The notes under the pieces were generated by a model. The model was not told the origin of the DNA. It saw nothing but the letters and a program-made list of their open reading frames with translations, and did not search any database. From positions 194,802,565-194,866,564 of the forward strand of contig CM060988.1 in the NCBI GenBank assembly GCA_030765065.1: a stretch of 64,000 nt of DNA. Reading direction: 5' to 3'. The position numbers and the translations under genes are program-made. Shown one piece after another: positions 12,185-22,766 of this stretch; the stretch's first letter is position 1, and the number at the start of each line of letters is the position of its first letter. Origin of the DNA: Deroplatys truncata. Its lineage: Eukaryota; Arthropoda; Insecta; Mantodea; Mantidae.

Positions 12185-14000
12185 TTAAGGTTCAGGTAAC
12201 AGCTTTATCTATTTTGTGAATTTGGCACCATGCTAAAGTACAGTATGATCGGGGAAAGTTGGATGCTGATATCAGTTTTCAGAAAAAAGGAAAGTGTGGC
12301 CGTAAGTGCAAAGACTATTCAGTTCAATTGAACAAAATCAGAGACACCCCTCTGCACAAATGGATCTTTGGCATGTGCTATTGAGATGCCACTAACAACT
12401 TTGTTTTGGTATTTGAAAGAGGGAAACACAATCAAGAGAGTAACCTCCAGATTAAAGCCCCTGCTAATGGAAACTTCAAGACCATGTACAATTACATACA
12501 TAGATGAGAAGTGGTTCTATTTTCATCACCAAAATTATGTTCATGGCGGTGGTTGCAAGACCTATACTGCATTCACTCTTAGGTTGATCCGCACCAAAAC
12601 AAACGCACAAGACCAGTGCACTGTGACACAACACTGTAGCAATGCGTGCAGGAAAGTAGTCCCATGCTAAAAATCTAAATTTTAGAATGAATTTACCCTT
12701 AAATGGTACACAAATACTACACAAATACTCAAAAGTTTAATTAACACTAATTTATATCATTAAACAGAGCTACAAGTTCCAATATGCAATTCATATGAGT
12801 ACCTAACATCCGGGTATGCACAGAATATTATTTGTAGCCAGAAACCAGCAGCTTCTGTATAGTATCATGGCGGATGGTGATTTGCTCTTGTGTTTTCGTC
12901 GACTTATGTAAAGCATAAGCAGGCAAACCATTGACTAGTGTTGAAAAAACAAGTGTTGGAAGTTTATTGTAAGTTATATGAGAAATATCTAACACTTCTC
13001 GTGAAAGAAGTGATGAAATTAACTTCCGAGTTCACCGGTGTTTTGAGTAGAAATATACACAGTGCTGGTAAAGAAAAATCTGAAACAAGAAAGTGGTTAC
13101 AACCGGGGAAAACAGAAAGTGTGTGAAATACGTGATGCAAGAATGTGATAAGAATGCAATTCACGTAACAATATACAATTTCTTTTTTAAAAATGAGCCG
13201 CCAGCAGTTGATAAAGTGTCACTTCCAGAAAGCGAATAAAGGTAAGATATCGCATACCTGTTACTTTTCTTTTCGCTTGTTTCTTTTAGAATTAACTATC
13301 ATTACATGCAAAAACGTTTATTTTCTTGCCACTATCAATCTTATCACCTTCAACCCTAACAGAATATACTAGTCACAGTTTAAGCTGTCGGACCCTGTTC
13401 TTTTTGCATTACATGCCACTGTACTCGTCACATGGTTCGTGAAAATATGACAATATTTCTGGCGTGAATGGCAGAAGGATACGTCATAACGGTGCACTGG
13501 TCACCTGTGTTTTGTTTTGACACGGATCAACCTAAGAGTGAATGCAGTTTAGGTGGGATCCACATAAAAACCAGTGGTTTAATGATCGAATTGGCATTTG
13601 GCCATTCACTGACGTGACAGATGCCAAGAGAAACAGTAAGAACCGCCCACATGGCACTCCTGTTCTAACTGCCAAACCCTCTGTAACACAAAGTGACTGT
13701 CAAGCAATGCTGATCATCAATGTAATTCCAGCAATTAAAGAAAAGTTTCTGAAGAGTTAGAAAAAGAAAGCAATCACAATTCAACAGGATAAAGCTAAGT
13801 GTCATTGTCCTGATAATGACCCTCAGATCATCTTTGCAACCAAGACAGATGGTTGGAATATCGTGTTCAAAGGGCGGTGACCCAATAGCCCTAATTGAAT
13901 GTTCTGGATCTTGGATTTTTCAATACAATACAGTCCTTACAACATAAGAAGAGTCCACGAACACCTGCAGAATTGGTTGGCTCTTGTTATACAGGCATTC
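12185..14000 (+). pseudogene. DD39D mariner transposase, split and frameshifted
   Basis: Block 1 holds the paired HTH region (CGRKCKDYSVQLNKIRDTPL, then GNTIKRVTSRLKPLL) and the first catalytic motif IDEKWFYF near 12498-12522. Block 2 resumes with NDRIGIWPF and AKRNSKNRPHGT, then the second motif TIQQDKAKCH (Asp at 13788-13790), then NSP and LDLGFF (third Asp at 13907-13909). The second and third Asp codons are 119 nt apart. That equals 39 intervening residues less one deleted base, which matches the DD39D spacing known for plant-type mariners. An in-frame TAG follows the lysine-rich stretch at about 13758. The enzyme would cut and join DNA at TA targets in the nucleus; this copy cannot. Confidence 0.8.
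12566..13548. mobile_element. DNA transposon with perfect 26-bp inverted ends, nested
   Basis: The two ends are perfect reverse complements over 26 bp (12566-12591 and 13523-13548; core CACTCTTAGGTTGATCCG). They sit inside the coding region of the DD39D mariner, so this insertion is younger than its host. Looser similarity continues inward (AAAACAAA, CCAGTGCAC). The interior has a plus-strand segment at about 12938-13230 with LTSEFTGVLSRNIHSAGKEK, a QPGK motif and, in a shifted frame, YNFFFKNEPP. This resembles, by inference only, the HTH N-terminus of insect DDE transposases. It ends near AAAGGTAAGA, a possible splice donor. No catalytic motif is present. Confidence 0.6.
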
Positions 14001-14635
14001 AATGAACTCAGCAGGGAAAAATGGACAATGTTTTCCTCCCCTTGCATGCCACCTGTATGATGCACATGGGGAATGTTCATTGTCCAAGACTCTTCCATGC
14101 AAACCTGAAGTTATACAAGCAGTACAACAAACTCTAGCCTAGTATTGACTTAGTGTGGAATATAAACAAATGTTTATACCTTACTTTCAGTTGTATCCTG
14201 TATGTTATGTTTTGACAAATGCCAGATGTATGTGCCTTAGTTTTGTATATGTACTCGTAGCAGGCATATAATGTGTTTGTGTACTGTATACCACTCGTGT
14301 TTTCAAACAATATACATTATATACATGTGACTTATTTCTGTCTATGTGGTAAATGTAGACTATAGTAATTGTTAATAAAATAAATAATACATTCATATTC
14401 CTTATTCTGAAATATTTTACATATCTATACCATATATTGGAATGGAGGGAGTATAAAAATTTCAGTTCATTTAAAAAAAATTCAGCCGTTCAGATTTCCA
14501 GGAATTTTGAATTTCTCAAATTTTAAGATTTTTCAAAATTGAATTTTTGTACTCTGGGCTCCAGTTATTGATTTTATATTCCTTAACTATTCCCAAAAGT
14601 TGATTATATTACCAAATATTTATTTCATATAACTA

Positions 14636-15197
14636 CAGAGAGAGAGCCAAAACCTACGAACCGGCTGCGCAGTGTTTTTCCTGTCCACATTCTCGGCACT
14701 CGTTGCCGTCTGCCACTATCATAGAAAGGTGCGGATGAAACCATACAACATTTTTAAAACTACTTTTAAAGGCTTTACTTCCCTACTTTATGAAAGGAAA
14801 TGCTGAAACTGGCCACCGTCATTGTCCATACATTTTTGGCACCTCCTTAGGAAACTATCCATCACTCGCCGTAGTTCATGTTGAGAAATGCTGGCCATTT
14901 CCTGGCAGATATTTTGTTTTAATTCTTCCAGGGTGTGTGGATACACTTTGTTTTACTCCAGAGATAGAATCGCAGGGGGTTAGGTCGGGGAACTGAGGGG
15001 GCACAAATCTCTACTAATAATTCTGTCCTCAAACACACTTTCATTAAGTTGTTAAATAAAGCCTTTAAAAGTAGTTTTAAAAATGTTGTTGGTTTCATCC
15101 GCGCCTTTCTATGATAGCGGCAGATGGCAATGAGTGCCAAGGATGCGGGGCAGGAAAAACACTGCACAGCTGGTTCATAGTCTTTTGGCTCTCCCTG
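14636..15197 (-). mobile_element. Family B mariner derivative, 562 bp, TA duplication
   Basis: TA is present at 14634-14635 and 15198-15199. Inverted arms of at least 150 bp run from CAGAGAGAGAGCCAAAA on the left and CAGGGAGAGCCAAAAGA read inward from the right. The left arm continues into a minus-strand transposase C-terminus: a SPDLTPCD third-catalytic motif at about 14950-14975 followed by a frameshift, then HTLEELKQNI, then RRCQKCMDNDGGQFQHFL, stopping near 14790. The right arm holds only the short terminal part. The N-terminal and central transposase is deleted. It is the same family as 46877-47899 and 62863-63913. Confidence 0.85.
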
Positions 15198-15199
15198 TA

Positions 15200-16053
15200 T
15201 TATGTGCATGTGTAACTAAACTGTATAGGTATTTAGCCAGTGGACAAATCAACCCACATTATTTGTTACAAAAGTGAATATCAAAGAAAATTTTACTGCA
15301 GTAAACAAAAGCAAACTTTGAGGGACAAAGTCTCCAATTTTTATGTATGGTCTAGGTCAGGGACACATGTGCCAGCTATACAGCGCACAATTTTAGAAGG
15401 TATATGGGACCTATCATAAGCATGCAGCATTGTGCAGTTAGGACGCAAATGGCATGAATAATAAGAGTTAAGTACCCATTTTTCTTCAAAATTTGTCATT
15501 GTAATCTGCACAGCAACATATTTTGAGGTAGACTGCCTTAACATTATGTTTCCATGCTGTATATATATCTCAAATTATAGTTTCAAAAATAAACAAATGG
15601 AATTATTCTCTATTATCTTTATATATCCAATAATTTCCTGAGCTTGCAGATAAGTGTATGAATGTGTCATTTTAGACTGTATGCATTGTTCATTCAGTTC
15701 AGTTTAGCTCAGTCCAGAAGAGTGTTGTGCAATGTTGGTTCAGCACAAGACTATTTGCACAGTGCACATAAATGTTTCCAAAAGAGCATGTGTTCTATGT
15801 TAGTAGTTATTTGCATAGTGCAGGTAAATATCACAGCAATTGGTTATATATCGTGTTTATTCTAATATGCCCATCAGGGATGCCAACCTATGTGATAATT
15901 ATGGTGACATATGATAATTTTAATACCATTAAGACGGTTGATACTGGAAAAATACACAGTATGTTTAAAGCTTTTAATATGACTATAAACAGTTCTAATA
16001 TTACGTTGATATTGTAATGAAAAGAAGCTAGAAACAGTGATGTGTATTGAATT
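15200..16053. other. No gene or repeat recognised
   Basis: This is AT-rich sequence. A loose 20-bp similarity (TTTGCACAGTGCACATAAAT at about 15750 and TTTGCATAGTGCAGGTAAAT at about 15810) is the only structure noticed. Confidence 0.4.
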
Positions 16054-16160
16054 TATTTAAAGGTGAGTCGGAATTGTTACACTAACATCACTTAAGTTTA
16101 CTCACAGTGAGTAAACTTAAGTGATGTTACTGTAACAATTCCGACTCACCTTTAAATAAG
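16054..16160. repeat. 107-bp near-perfect palindrome
   Basis: Arms 16054-16106 and 16108-16160 are reverse complements with one mismatch around a single central base. The innermost part is TTACTCAC-A-GTGAGTAA. As RNA or single-stranded DNA it would fold into a hairpin of about 53 bp with almost no loop. A direct repeat GTTCTAATATTAC occurs about 15 bp after 15990 and again immediately after the palindrome at 16161. That suggests the palindrome arose or inserted together with a duplicated flank. No coding content. Confidence 0.95.
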
Positions 16161-16894
16161 TTCTAATATTACTTATAGTGAATTACATTGTAGAATAATC
16201 TATGATTTAATACTCGTTAATATCAATCATTATTATTGTGTTGATTTAATGTTGGGAGTACATTCAAATGTTTACACATTCTGGTTATTTGTAATGGGAT
16301 TTCCCCTCCTAAGGCCAAGCCAGGTAAGGTCATTATGTCTTCGTATAAATACATACAGTGGAGAGGATGATACAAATAATTGCAGTAGTGCATTTCAGCT
16401 GAGTCAGTTTTAGTGTTGTGTTTTAAGTTTCAAAGATTTTAAACACAGTAGGCCTTTCTTGTCAAAATGCATGTGATTTACATTTAATGTTGATGAAACC
16501 CTATCTGTAATGCTGGTATTTCATAGCATAATCAGTAGTTTTATTTTTTTAATGTATGATAATTTAAGCAAAAATCCATACTTTTGTGTTGGTACAACAT
16601 TTTCAAACTTTAAGGTTAGCAAACCTGGTGCCCATTCCGTGACAAAGTTTTTATGTTTACAGTTTATATTCCAACATTACTCCTTTGTATGGCTTGTCTC
16701 TTCCCCTCTACCATGACAAATTATTGCATCCCCAGGCCAGAAGAGTTATTTTAAAGTTTTGAGGGCTTATTCCCTGAACAAGTGCACGATTTTATTCACC
16801 CCCTATCTAAGTGCAATTTCCTGGCAATAGAAGTGACATTGGAACTACGATTTCCTACATTCAGTGACAAAAAAAATTTTCACACACACTTTCT

Positions 16895-16896
<2 letters not shown>
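16161..16896. other. No gene recognised
   Basis: This is AT-rich sequence. TATAAATA at 16344-16351 has no initiator at normal spacing, and no coding frame follows. Confidence 0.4.

Positions 16897-16948
<52 letters not shown>
16897..16948. repeat. Poly(A) run, 52 bases
   Basis: An uninterrupted run of 52 A residues, preceded by a short CA run (about 16881-16890). The sequence just upstream has no recognisable retrocopy or SINE, so I cannot say whether it is a retrotransposon tail or a simple homopolymer. Its exact length may be an assembly approximation. Confidence 0.9.
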
Positions 16949-16951
<3 letters not shown>

Positions 16952-18284
16952 CCTAAATAAAAACTGCAACTTTGCAAACTTAGAAATACCCACATTGCTT
17001 TCCTAAACTTAGCACAAGTCTCAGCAGTTAACTGAATAGCGTTGCTGCCTTAAATTTTGTAGATTTTTCAATAAAATATGCCAACAATACATTTTTTTAG
17101 CTTTTAGTTCTGTCCTTTTCACACCATGCTAAGAAAATATCATGTTCTCTCTTATGTTATATCTTCCAGCAGATTTTTTAGGCAACAGTTATCTTGAGGA
17201 TTGTCTGCCACTCTGCTGGGGTGCCCATAACATCTTTGGCTCCATACTTTCTGGTCTTCATAATCCATAAAGCAGGACATCTTAAATATTAAAATGGTAA
17301 GCACACAAAATTTCAAACTAAATAGCTGCTACTAGGCAATAAACCCGATGAAGACAGAAACTGGTTTTAACGTTAATAAACATATTTTCAGTTGTTTATA
17401 TTTATAATATTTTTGTTTGAAAAAAATAGCAAGCAACACACTTGAGGAAAGAGCCATTACAAAACTCATATGATTGGAGCACTGACACACTGCTTCTGCA
17501 ATGAAGGCGTTCTGCACTAGTATTACTTCCAAAGCATGGAAATCACAACTAAAGCATGCAATATAACTCTACATACTGTATTTTGAAACCCCTATTCTGA
17601 TCTCTAGGAAATCATGTTACTAAGCACATAACTGTATCCAGTTTAGATGAATGTGAAAAAAGGTGTACTTTGCTAAATACTGTATGAAATGTATAGCAAT
17701 TGTATATGTCATGTGTTAACTTATTTATTTATATCATGAAACAAAAATTAACTATAGCAGTTACTCTGCTTCTGTTAGATCAGTATTAAAGAAGTCAAAG
17801 CTTCAAATAAGGAAATACAGTGAAACCTACACAAATTGGACACTGAATAAGCTGGAATCCAGTCTATTTTGGGAAAAAAGATATCCCAGAGGATATATGC
17901 TTTGTGTAATTTTTCCCGATTAATACAGAAACTGCTCAAAATGGAATTGAAAACATTCTGGAATTGCTTATAACAGAAATATGCAGTATTTTAACACATG
18001 TTTCGGGATATATTGTGTTTTCAAGAAAACTGCAAATGTGAAAGGGCTTAGAGTTGCCATGTGTGTTGTGAAGGAATGCCAAGAGAATACTGAGCATAAT
18101 AAAAGCTGACAAGATACATGGCGCTCCAAGAAAAATAACAAGAAAGGACAAGAGACTCAGATATGTGCATAATGTTAAGATTCCTAGTAAAGATACCAAA
18201 TGTACGGGGTAAAATTTCTTAATTAGTGTTGTGATGAATGTGATGCTGAAAGCACAGAGAGATTGATATAATGTATGTAGCATA
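16949..18284. other. Mostly featureless; possible solo pogo-type end at 17818
   Basis: There is no coding frame of note. At 17818-17850 the string TACAGTGAAACCTACACAAA followed by TTGGACACTG resembles a Tigger/pogo inverted end (CAGTGAAACC). No partner end or transposase was found, so I leave it as a weak hint. Confidence 0.35.
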
Positions 18285-19371
18285 CAGGATGTTCCGTTTG
18301 AGATGTCAGATATATATAGAGTTTAATGTTTAATGTGTACATCTCTGAGCAGTTTGTTGTAATAGAGTGTAAAGGATGGAAGTTTACAATGTTTCGGACT
18401 TCCGTGTGGCATGGCAGCACTATCATGCATAAGAGACAAAAGGGCTGTCACACCACAACAGCACATTCAGTGTGTCATATGGTATGCGAAGTGTAACACG
18501 TACCCAGCAAGCTTGCAGATGTCAGTGCAACTGTCGGTATGCCCCATCATATCGAGACATTGTTAACTAATACAACATGTTCTTGGTGAATGGTTTCAAA
18601 CTGCCTTGCACAGACAAAATGTATCAAGAGGATTGCTGAACAGTACCATCATATGTTTCCATACCATACTCACGAAAGCAAGCTTTGACATATCATAGTT
18701 ACAAAGCTCGTCTCAAGTTTGCTGTCATGATGTGTGAGGCAGGAAGAGCATGATCAATGATTAAATCGATGGATGTTCATGGATGAAATTAAATTGAGTT
18801 TTATTTATGGACACTCTTTAACTGCTATGGTCCTTAGCGTCCCATTCTATTTTGGGCGTGAAAGACCGGAAATTTTGCTCAGAGGTCTCTTTATCAGGCT
18901 TGAGGGTCTTTTACATGCCGTAAATCTACAACACGGGACCACTGGCTTTACTTCCCTTCCAAAGGAAGCCATGCTAAGGATTTTTACACCCGAAAAAATC
19001 CATCGCCCTCCGCCGGGTTTGAACCTGCGACCTCAGGAACTATAGGCTAGCATGATAACCATTACACCACAGAGGATGACAAAATTCATGGATGAAACCA
19101 CATTTCATGTGAATGGCAGAGTAATCAAGCATAACTGCATTATTTGGGGAACCAAGAACCCCGTGTCTCGCATGACACATTTGCATACCATACAGCACAC
19201 GACCACAACAGACAATTTTGTTTCCTATGCACTGCCATGCCACAAAGATGAAGATTGAAACATCGCTTGCTGTTAACTTCCATCCTTTCTCTTATATTAC
19301 AGCAAAGTGCTTAGAGATGTGTACTTATATTTAATATTTTAATTTTCTGATATCTCAAATGGATTACCCTG
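18285..19371 (+). mobile_element. Mariner element interrupted by a SINE
   Basis: TA lies on each side (18283-18284 and 19372-19373). Inverted ends are CAGGATGTTCCGTTTGAGAT on the left and CAGGGTAATCCATTTGAGAT read inward from the right. Plus-strand coding pieces include VYNVSDFRVAWQHYH near 18376, a degenerate middle, and MDETTFHVNGRVIKHNC at about 19089-19140, which holds the first catalytic Asp (DET). Everything after about 19260 up to the terminal repeat is non-coding, so the second and third catalytic motifs are deleted. A complete SINE was inserted exactly at the MDE motif, duplicating it. Confidence 0.85.
18789..19084 (-). mobile_element. SINE-A, complete tRNA-derived copy
   Basis: A 13-bp target duplication (TTCATGGATGAAA at 18776-18788 and 19085-19097) frames a 296-bp element read right to left. 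The head is tRNA-like. It has an A-box-like TGGTGTAATGGTTA (19056-19069, reverse strand) and a perfect B-box GGTTCAAACCC (19015-19025, reverse strand). A 5' TCCTCTG can pair with CGGAGGG after the T-arm, so an acceptor stem is still visible. A family-specific body of about 200 bp follows. These are the polymerase III promoter parts expected of a SINE. Other copies lie at 1, 51384, 58587/60142 and 60808. Confidence 0.92.
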
Positions 19372-19373
19372 TA

Positions 19374-20105
19374 CATAATGTATTGAATTATGCAGTGGAT
19401 ACAAAACTAGATATGTACCAAAGCGGCTGCTCTTTAATAAAATACATGATATTGAAACTATTGGCATGGTGTTTACAATTAATCTTAAAACTGTGCATCA
19501 AGGGGAAAGGAAAACAAAGAGGAAGGAATGTGTGAATTATACAGAAACCTTGCCAAAAGGAAAACAATTTATGATCATGCCGCTTCTGTCTTGAACTTGT
19601 TTCACTGTATACACATACATTTTTCCATTAGTTTACTTTCTGACAAATTATTGTGATATATGTTTAGTTCACCCTTTTCTTATCTAATCCTCCCTCCTAA
19701 ATTGTGCAACATTGCAGTCACATCTAGCAAGCATTGGCTTACCTCATATGCCTTCTAAAATCATATACCATATAGTGAACATGGTTTCAGTGGCATGCCA
19801 CAAGAACACATTATCACTATTATTTACTTATGTATACATATTTTTTCTGGTATTTGATCTTCTTTCTTAGGCATAGTATTTTGCCGCACATCCTACTTAC
19901 TGTATAGCTTCCAATGATTTGATTGCATTACACACCTGAATATTTAGTCCCCCCCCAAAAAAAACCAGATATATTCACTGTCAAACAAGAAAGAAGAGAG
20001 TTCGTTTAAAACAATGTTAGCAGCACACAAAAAGTTGTTTTCATAAATGGCATTGTTAGTAAGACCTGTTGACAAGTTTCATACTAAATTTAACATGAAG
20101 TATTA
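19374..20105. other. No gene or repeat recognised
   Basis: This is AT-rich sequence with short homopolymers (C-run and A-run near 19950). Confidence 0.45.
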
Positions 20106-20638
20106 GGCCCCATTCACAATGAAAATTAAGATGTAAGCATAATGTACACTTACAAACTAGATTATATGTAATGTAATGGAGCTGTTCACAATGAATTACA
20201 TAACATGGAATTAAACTTGCAAGGTCCCAGCTTTCAATTTTATGTTTATGTCAAACATAATAAACTAGCCTATCAGATAGCAATTCTCATCACGTGATCA
20301 TTCTGCCAATTCACATCAGATTGTGTTGACCCACTAATTGCCTTTCTGTGTAAGATCACGGGCTAGGAATCACTGAAATATCTATAAAAATCACAGGAAA
20401 ACAAACTGTGATGATAGACGGTCCTCTTTTGAGAGTTTAAACTGGGTAGCTAGCTCTCTTCATTTTGATACACATACATAACTTATTTTGTTGTGTGTAC
20501 TGTCGGTTGTTGCCTAGCAGACCGCCATACTAGCTCAATTGTTCCATGCTCTTGCAATGGCTGCTGTTTGTTGTGACAACGTATCGCTTTAATTTTACGT
20601 TGTTATGCTAATGCTTAATTCTCAATGTGAACAGCCCC
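20106..20638. mobile_element. PIF/Harbinger-like MITE, 533 bp
   Basis: A 3-bp TTA duplication (20103-20105 and 20639-20641) flanks inverted ends: GGCCCCATTCACAATGAAAA on the left and GGGGCTGTTCACATTGAGAA read inward from the right. TTA duplications and G-rich ends with TTCACA are typical of PIF/Harbinger MITEs. A further internal copy of the end motif (GGAGCTGTTCACAATGAATT) lies near 20178-20197. No transposase is present. Confidence 0.75.
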
Positions 20639-20641
20639 TTA

Positions 20642-21177
20642 GTTTGTTTATTCTTCAACTTTATGCTATTATAAACAAATTTCTGCAAAAGTGGGACAGT
20701 TATATTTTTACCACTCAGATTAAAATGTATCATTTTAAAATACAGTGCATTTTAAGTGTTAGCAGTATGTGCAAAATAAAAGAATGAAACAATCTGTATC
20801 CAAGAAAACATTACAGTTCTGAAAGTTAATTTCAAAATTGGAAGTCAAAAAAGAGCTATCTGATGTTTGTTTGACGGAAATTTCCCAAACTTATGACATG
20901 GAAGATCATTTAGTGTAGTAACAGTGAAAACTGAACAGTCACAATACCAGATGGCACACTAGGCAATTTAAATAATAAATTAAAAGGTACATTAGGTAGC
21001 AACGGTTTGCCATTAGCGGTCTAGGTGACTGAGTAATGCCTCTTGTTTATACCATGAAAACTGAATGTCCAACATAGAGTTATGCTATACAATTTATGTA
21101 CTTGTTTTTTGTATCTACTGTATTATTCTCAATAGATTTTGTCAGTAGTTTGTACGTTAAGTATAATGCCAGATGTA
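20642..21177. other. No gene or repeat recognised
   Basis: This is AT-rich sequence between the MITE and the Tc1-like element. I see no supported feature. Confidence 0.45.
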
Positions 21178-22684
21178 CACTAATGGAAAAATTTATTGCA
21201 TCATCCACTGTATTTTTCCCTTTATACTCATTTAAATATCAGTATTTTTAAATTTTCCTTTAATTGTGTCTCTAGGTATAACGAGCATTTTAAGATCTAA
21301 TGGCTTTGATGCCAATAATCTTCATATCTATTAAAAGTATATGTAAACATAAAATTTGACATTTTGTTAGTTTTACTAACTAAATAGCCAAAATGTTGTC
21401 ATTAAAATCACAGAAACTTGAAGTCTTAATTTAACAATTACAATAAGTCTTTTACATACATAAAACAAGTCCTTCTCATTGTAAAAACACTGAATCAATA
21501 CTTTGCCTCTTCAAGCTTTTATCACAGCATCACATCATCTAGGCATTGAAAGTATTAAATGCTTTACTTGGTCAGGCAAAATCTCACTAAACCACACCCC
21601 ATGGATGACTTCAACCAACTCTTTCTTATTTCTTTGCTGCAGCATTGCCAATCATCTTCCAAAGGTTCTCAATGGGGTAAAAATCTGGGCTGTTCCCTGG
21701 CCATGTGAAGGTGGTTTTCTTGATTTTCAAGAAAACGTGTAATCCGTTAGCATCAAACGTAACTTTTTTTAAAATTATGTGGATATAACATGAATGTAAC
21801 TTGTAACATGAATCTGGTAAAGAATAGTAGTGTTTAAGCAAGGTACTACTTTTTTGCCCTACGACATGGTGTTGAGTCATTCTGGAAAGTGCACTCCTCT
21901 GTTGATACAAACAGCTCCACAATTGTTGGCATTAAACTGTCTCTTAAAACCATTATGTATGCACCTGTATTTACCGTTCCCTAAACAAAATAACCCACTC
22001 CTTTGCTGGATATACAACCCCAGACCATGAAATTTTCCGGTAACTTCACTGTTGAGTCGAAACATTCTGGCAAAAATTTTTTACCGGTACAACAGCAAAC
22101 ATTTTTCCATTGTTTCCTCAGACATTAAATTTTGATTCATCTGAGAATATGCCTCTACTCCACATCTCTTCAATCCAATAGGCATGTTGGCCCATTCTAG
22201 TCTAGCTTTCTTCATCTAAACTGTTAAAAGTGACTTTTTCCGTGGCCATCTAGCAGGTAGACCCATTTCTGTATGTCTGTATCTGATAATTCTGCTGCAT
22301 ACCACCCACTTCTTCCCACTCTCTTTAAGTCATGCTCTGGCTTAGACAAATTCATTTTAAAATGCAATCATTAGCAACAGCAGAATACCTTTTTCTACCT
22401 CTTCCTTTAATTCTTTCCAAATTTCCAGTTTTCTTGTATTAAGCCAATAATCTTGACACAGTGGACTAGCTATATCCTACTCTTGATGCAATATGTCGAG
22501 TAAAAGAGACCTCGGAAGCTAATGCGACAATTTTGCAAGGTAATTCAATTCCTTTGTCCATTTTTGCAGTCGTTATTAAATACACATCACTGACTACTAC
22601 ATAAATACCAACAATAGAGGCAATTGTGTCACAACAATGGAAAATTATCAGAGTGAAAACACACAATAAATTTTTCCAATAGTG
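21178..22684 (-). mobile_element. Tc1-like transposon, 1.5 kb, inactive
   Basis: TA duplications (21176-21177 and 22685-22686) flank inverted ends of about 22 bp: CACTAATGGAAAAATTTATT and CACTATTGGAAAAATTTATT. The minus strand encodes a decayed Tc1-type transposase from about 22562 down to 21500. It has an HTH piece (RHIASRVGYS), KKARLEWA, a SDES-like first catalytic region near 22140, WPGNSPDFYPIENLWKMI with the third-motif region near 21640-21700, and the tail HGVWFSEILPDQVKHL. Many frameshifts and stops break it. The element ends about 80 bp from the splice donor of the KANSL1 exon, so it lies in that gene's intron. Confidence 0.88.
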
Positions 22685-22766
22685 TATGCTTTCATTCACA
22701 GAGAAGAGAAAACCAATTAAGTTCCTGTGGATTTAAATTGAATTTAGCTGTGACAAAATATGCTAC

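Larger units (their letters stand above)
11823..14451 (+). mobile_element. Plant-like mariner, DD39D type, Stowaway-like ends
   Basis: TA duplications at 11821-11822 and 14452-14453 bracket inverted ends: CTCCCTCTGTTCCAAAATAT on the left and CTCCCTCCATTCCAATATAT read inward from the right. These ends resemble those of plant mariner-like elements and Stowaway MITEs. The element is 2629 bp. It carries a transposase of the same plant-like type in two blocks (about 12180-12560 and 13550-14000), separated by a second inserted element at 12566-13548. A GTAAGT...TTACAG pair at about 12069-12135 could be a small intron. Stops and a 1-nt deletion near the third catalytic Asp show it is dead. It is the only element of this type in the window. 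Confidence 0.85.

Noticed and set aside
16344-16409. TATAAATA followed by TCAGTT as a core promoter
   Set aside because: The spacing is about 60 bp, roughly twice the normal TATA-to-initiator distance, and no coding frame or exon signal follows.
16782-17006. Lysine-rich open frame
   Set aside because: It is created by the 52-base poly(A) run.
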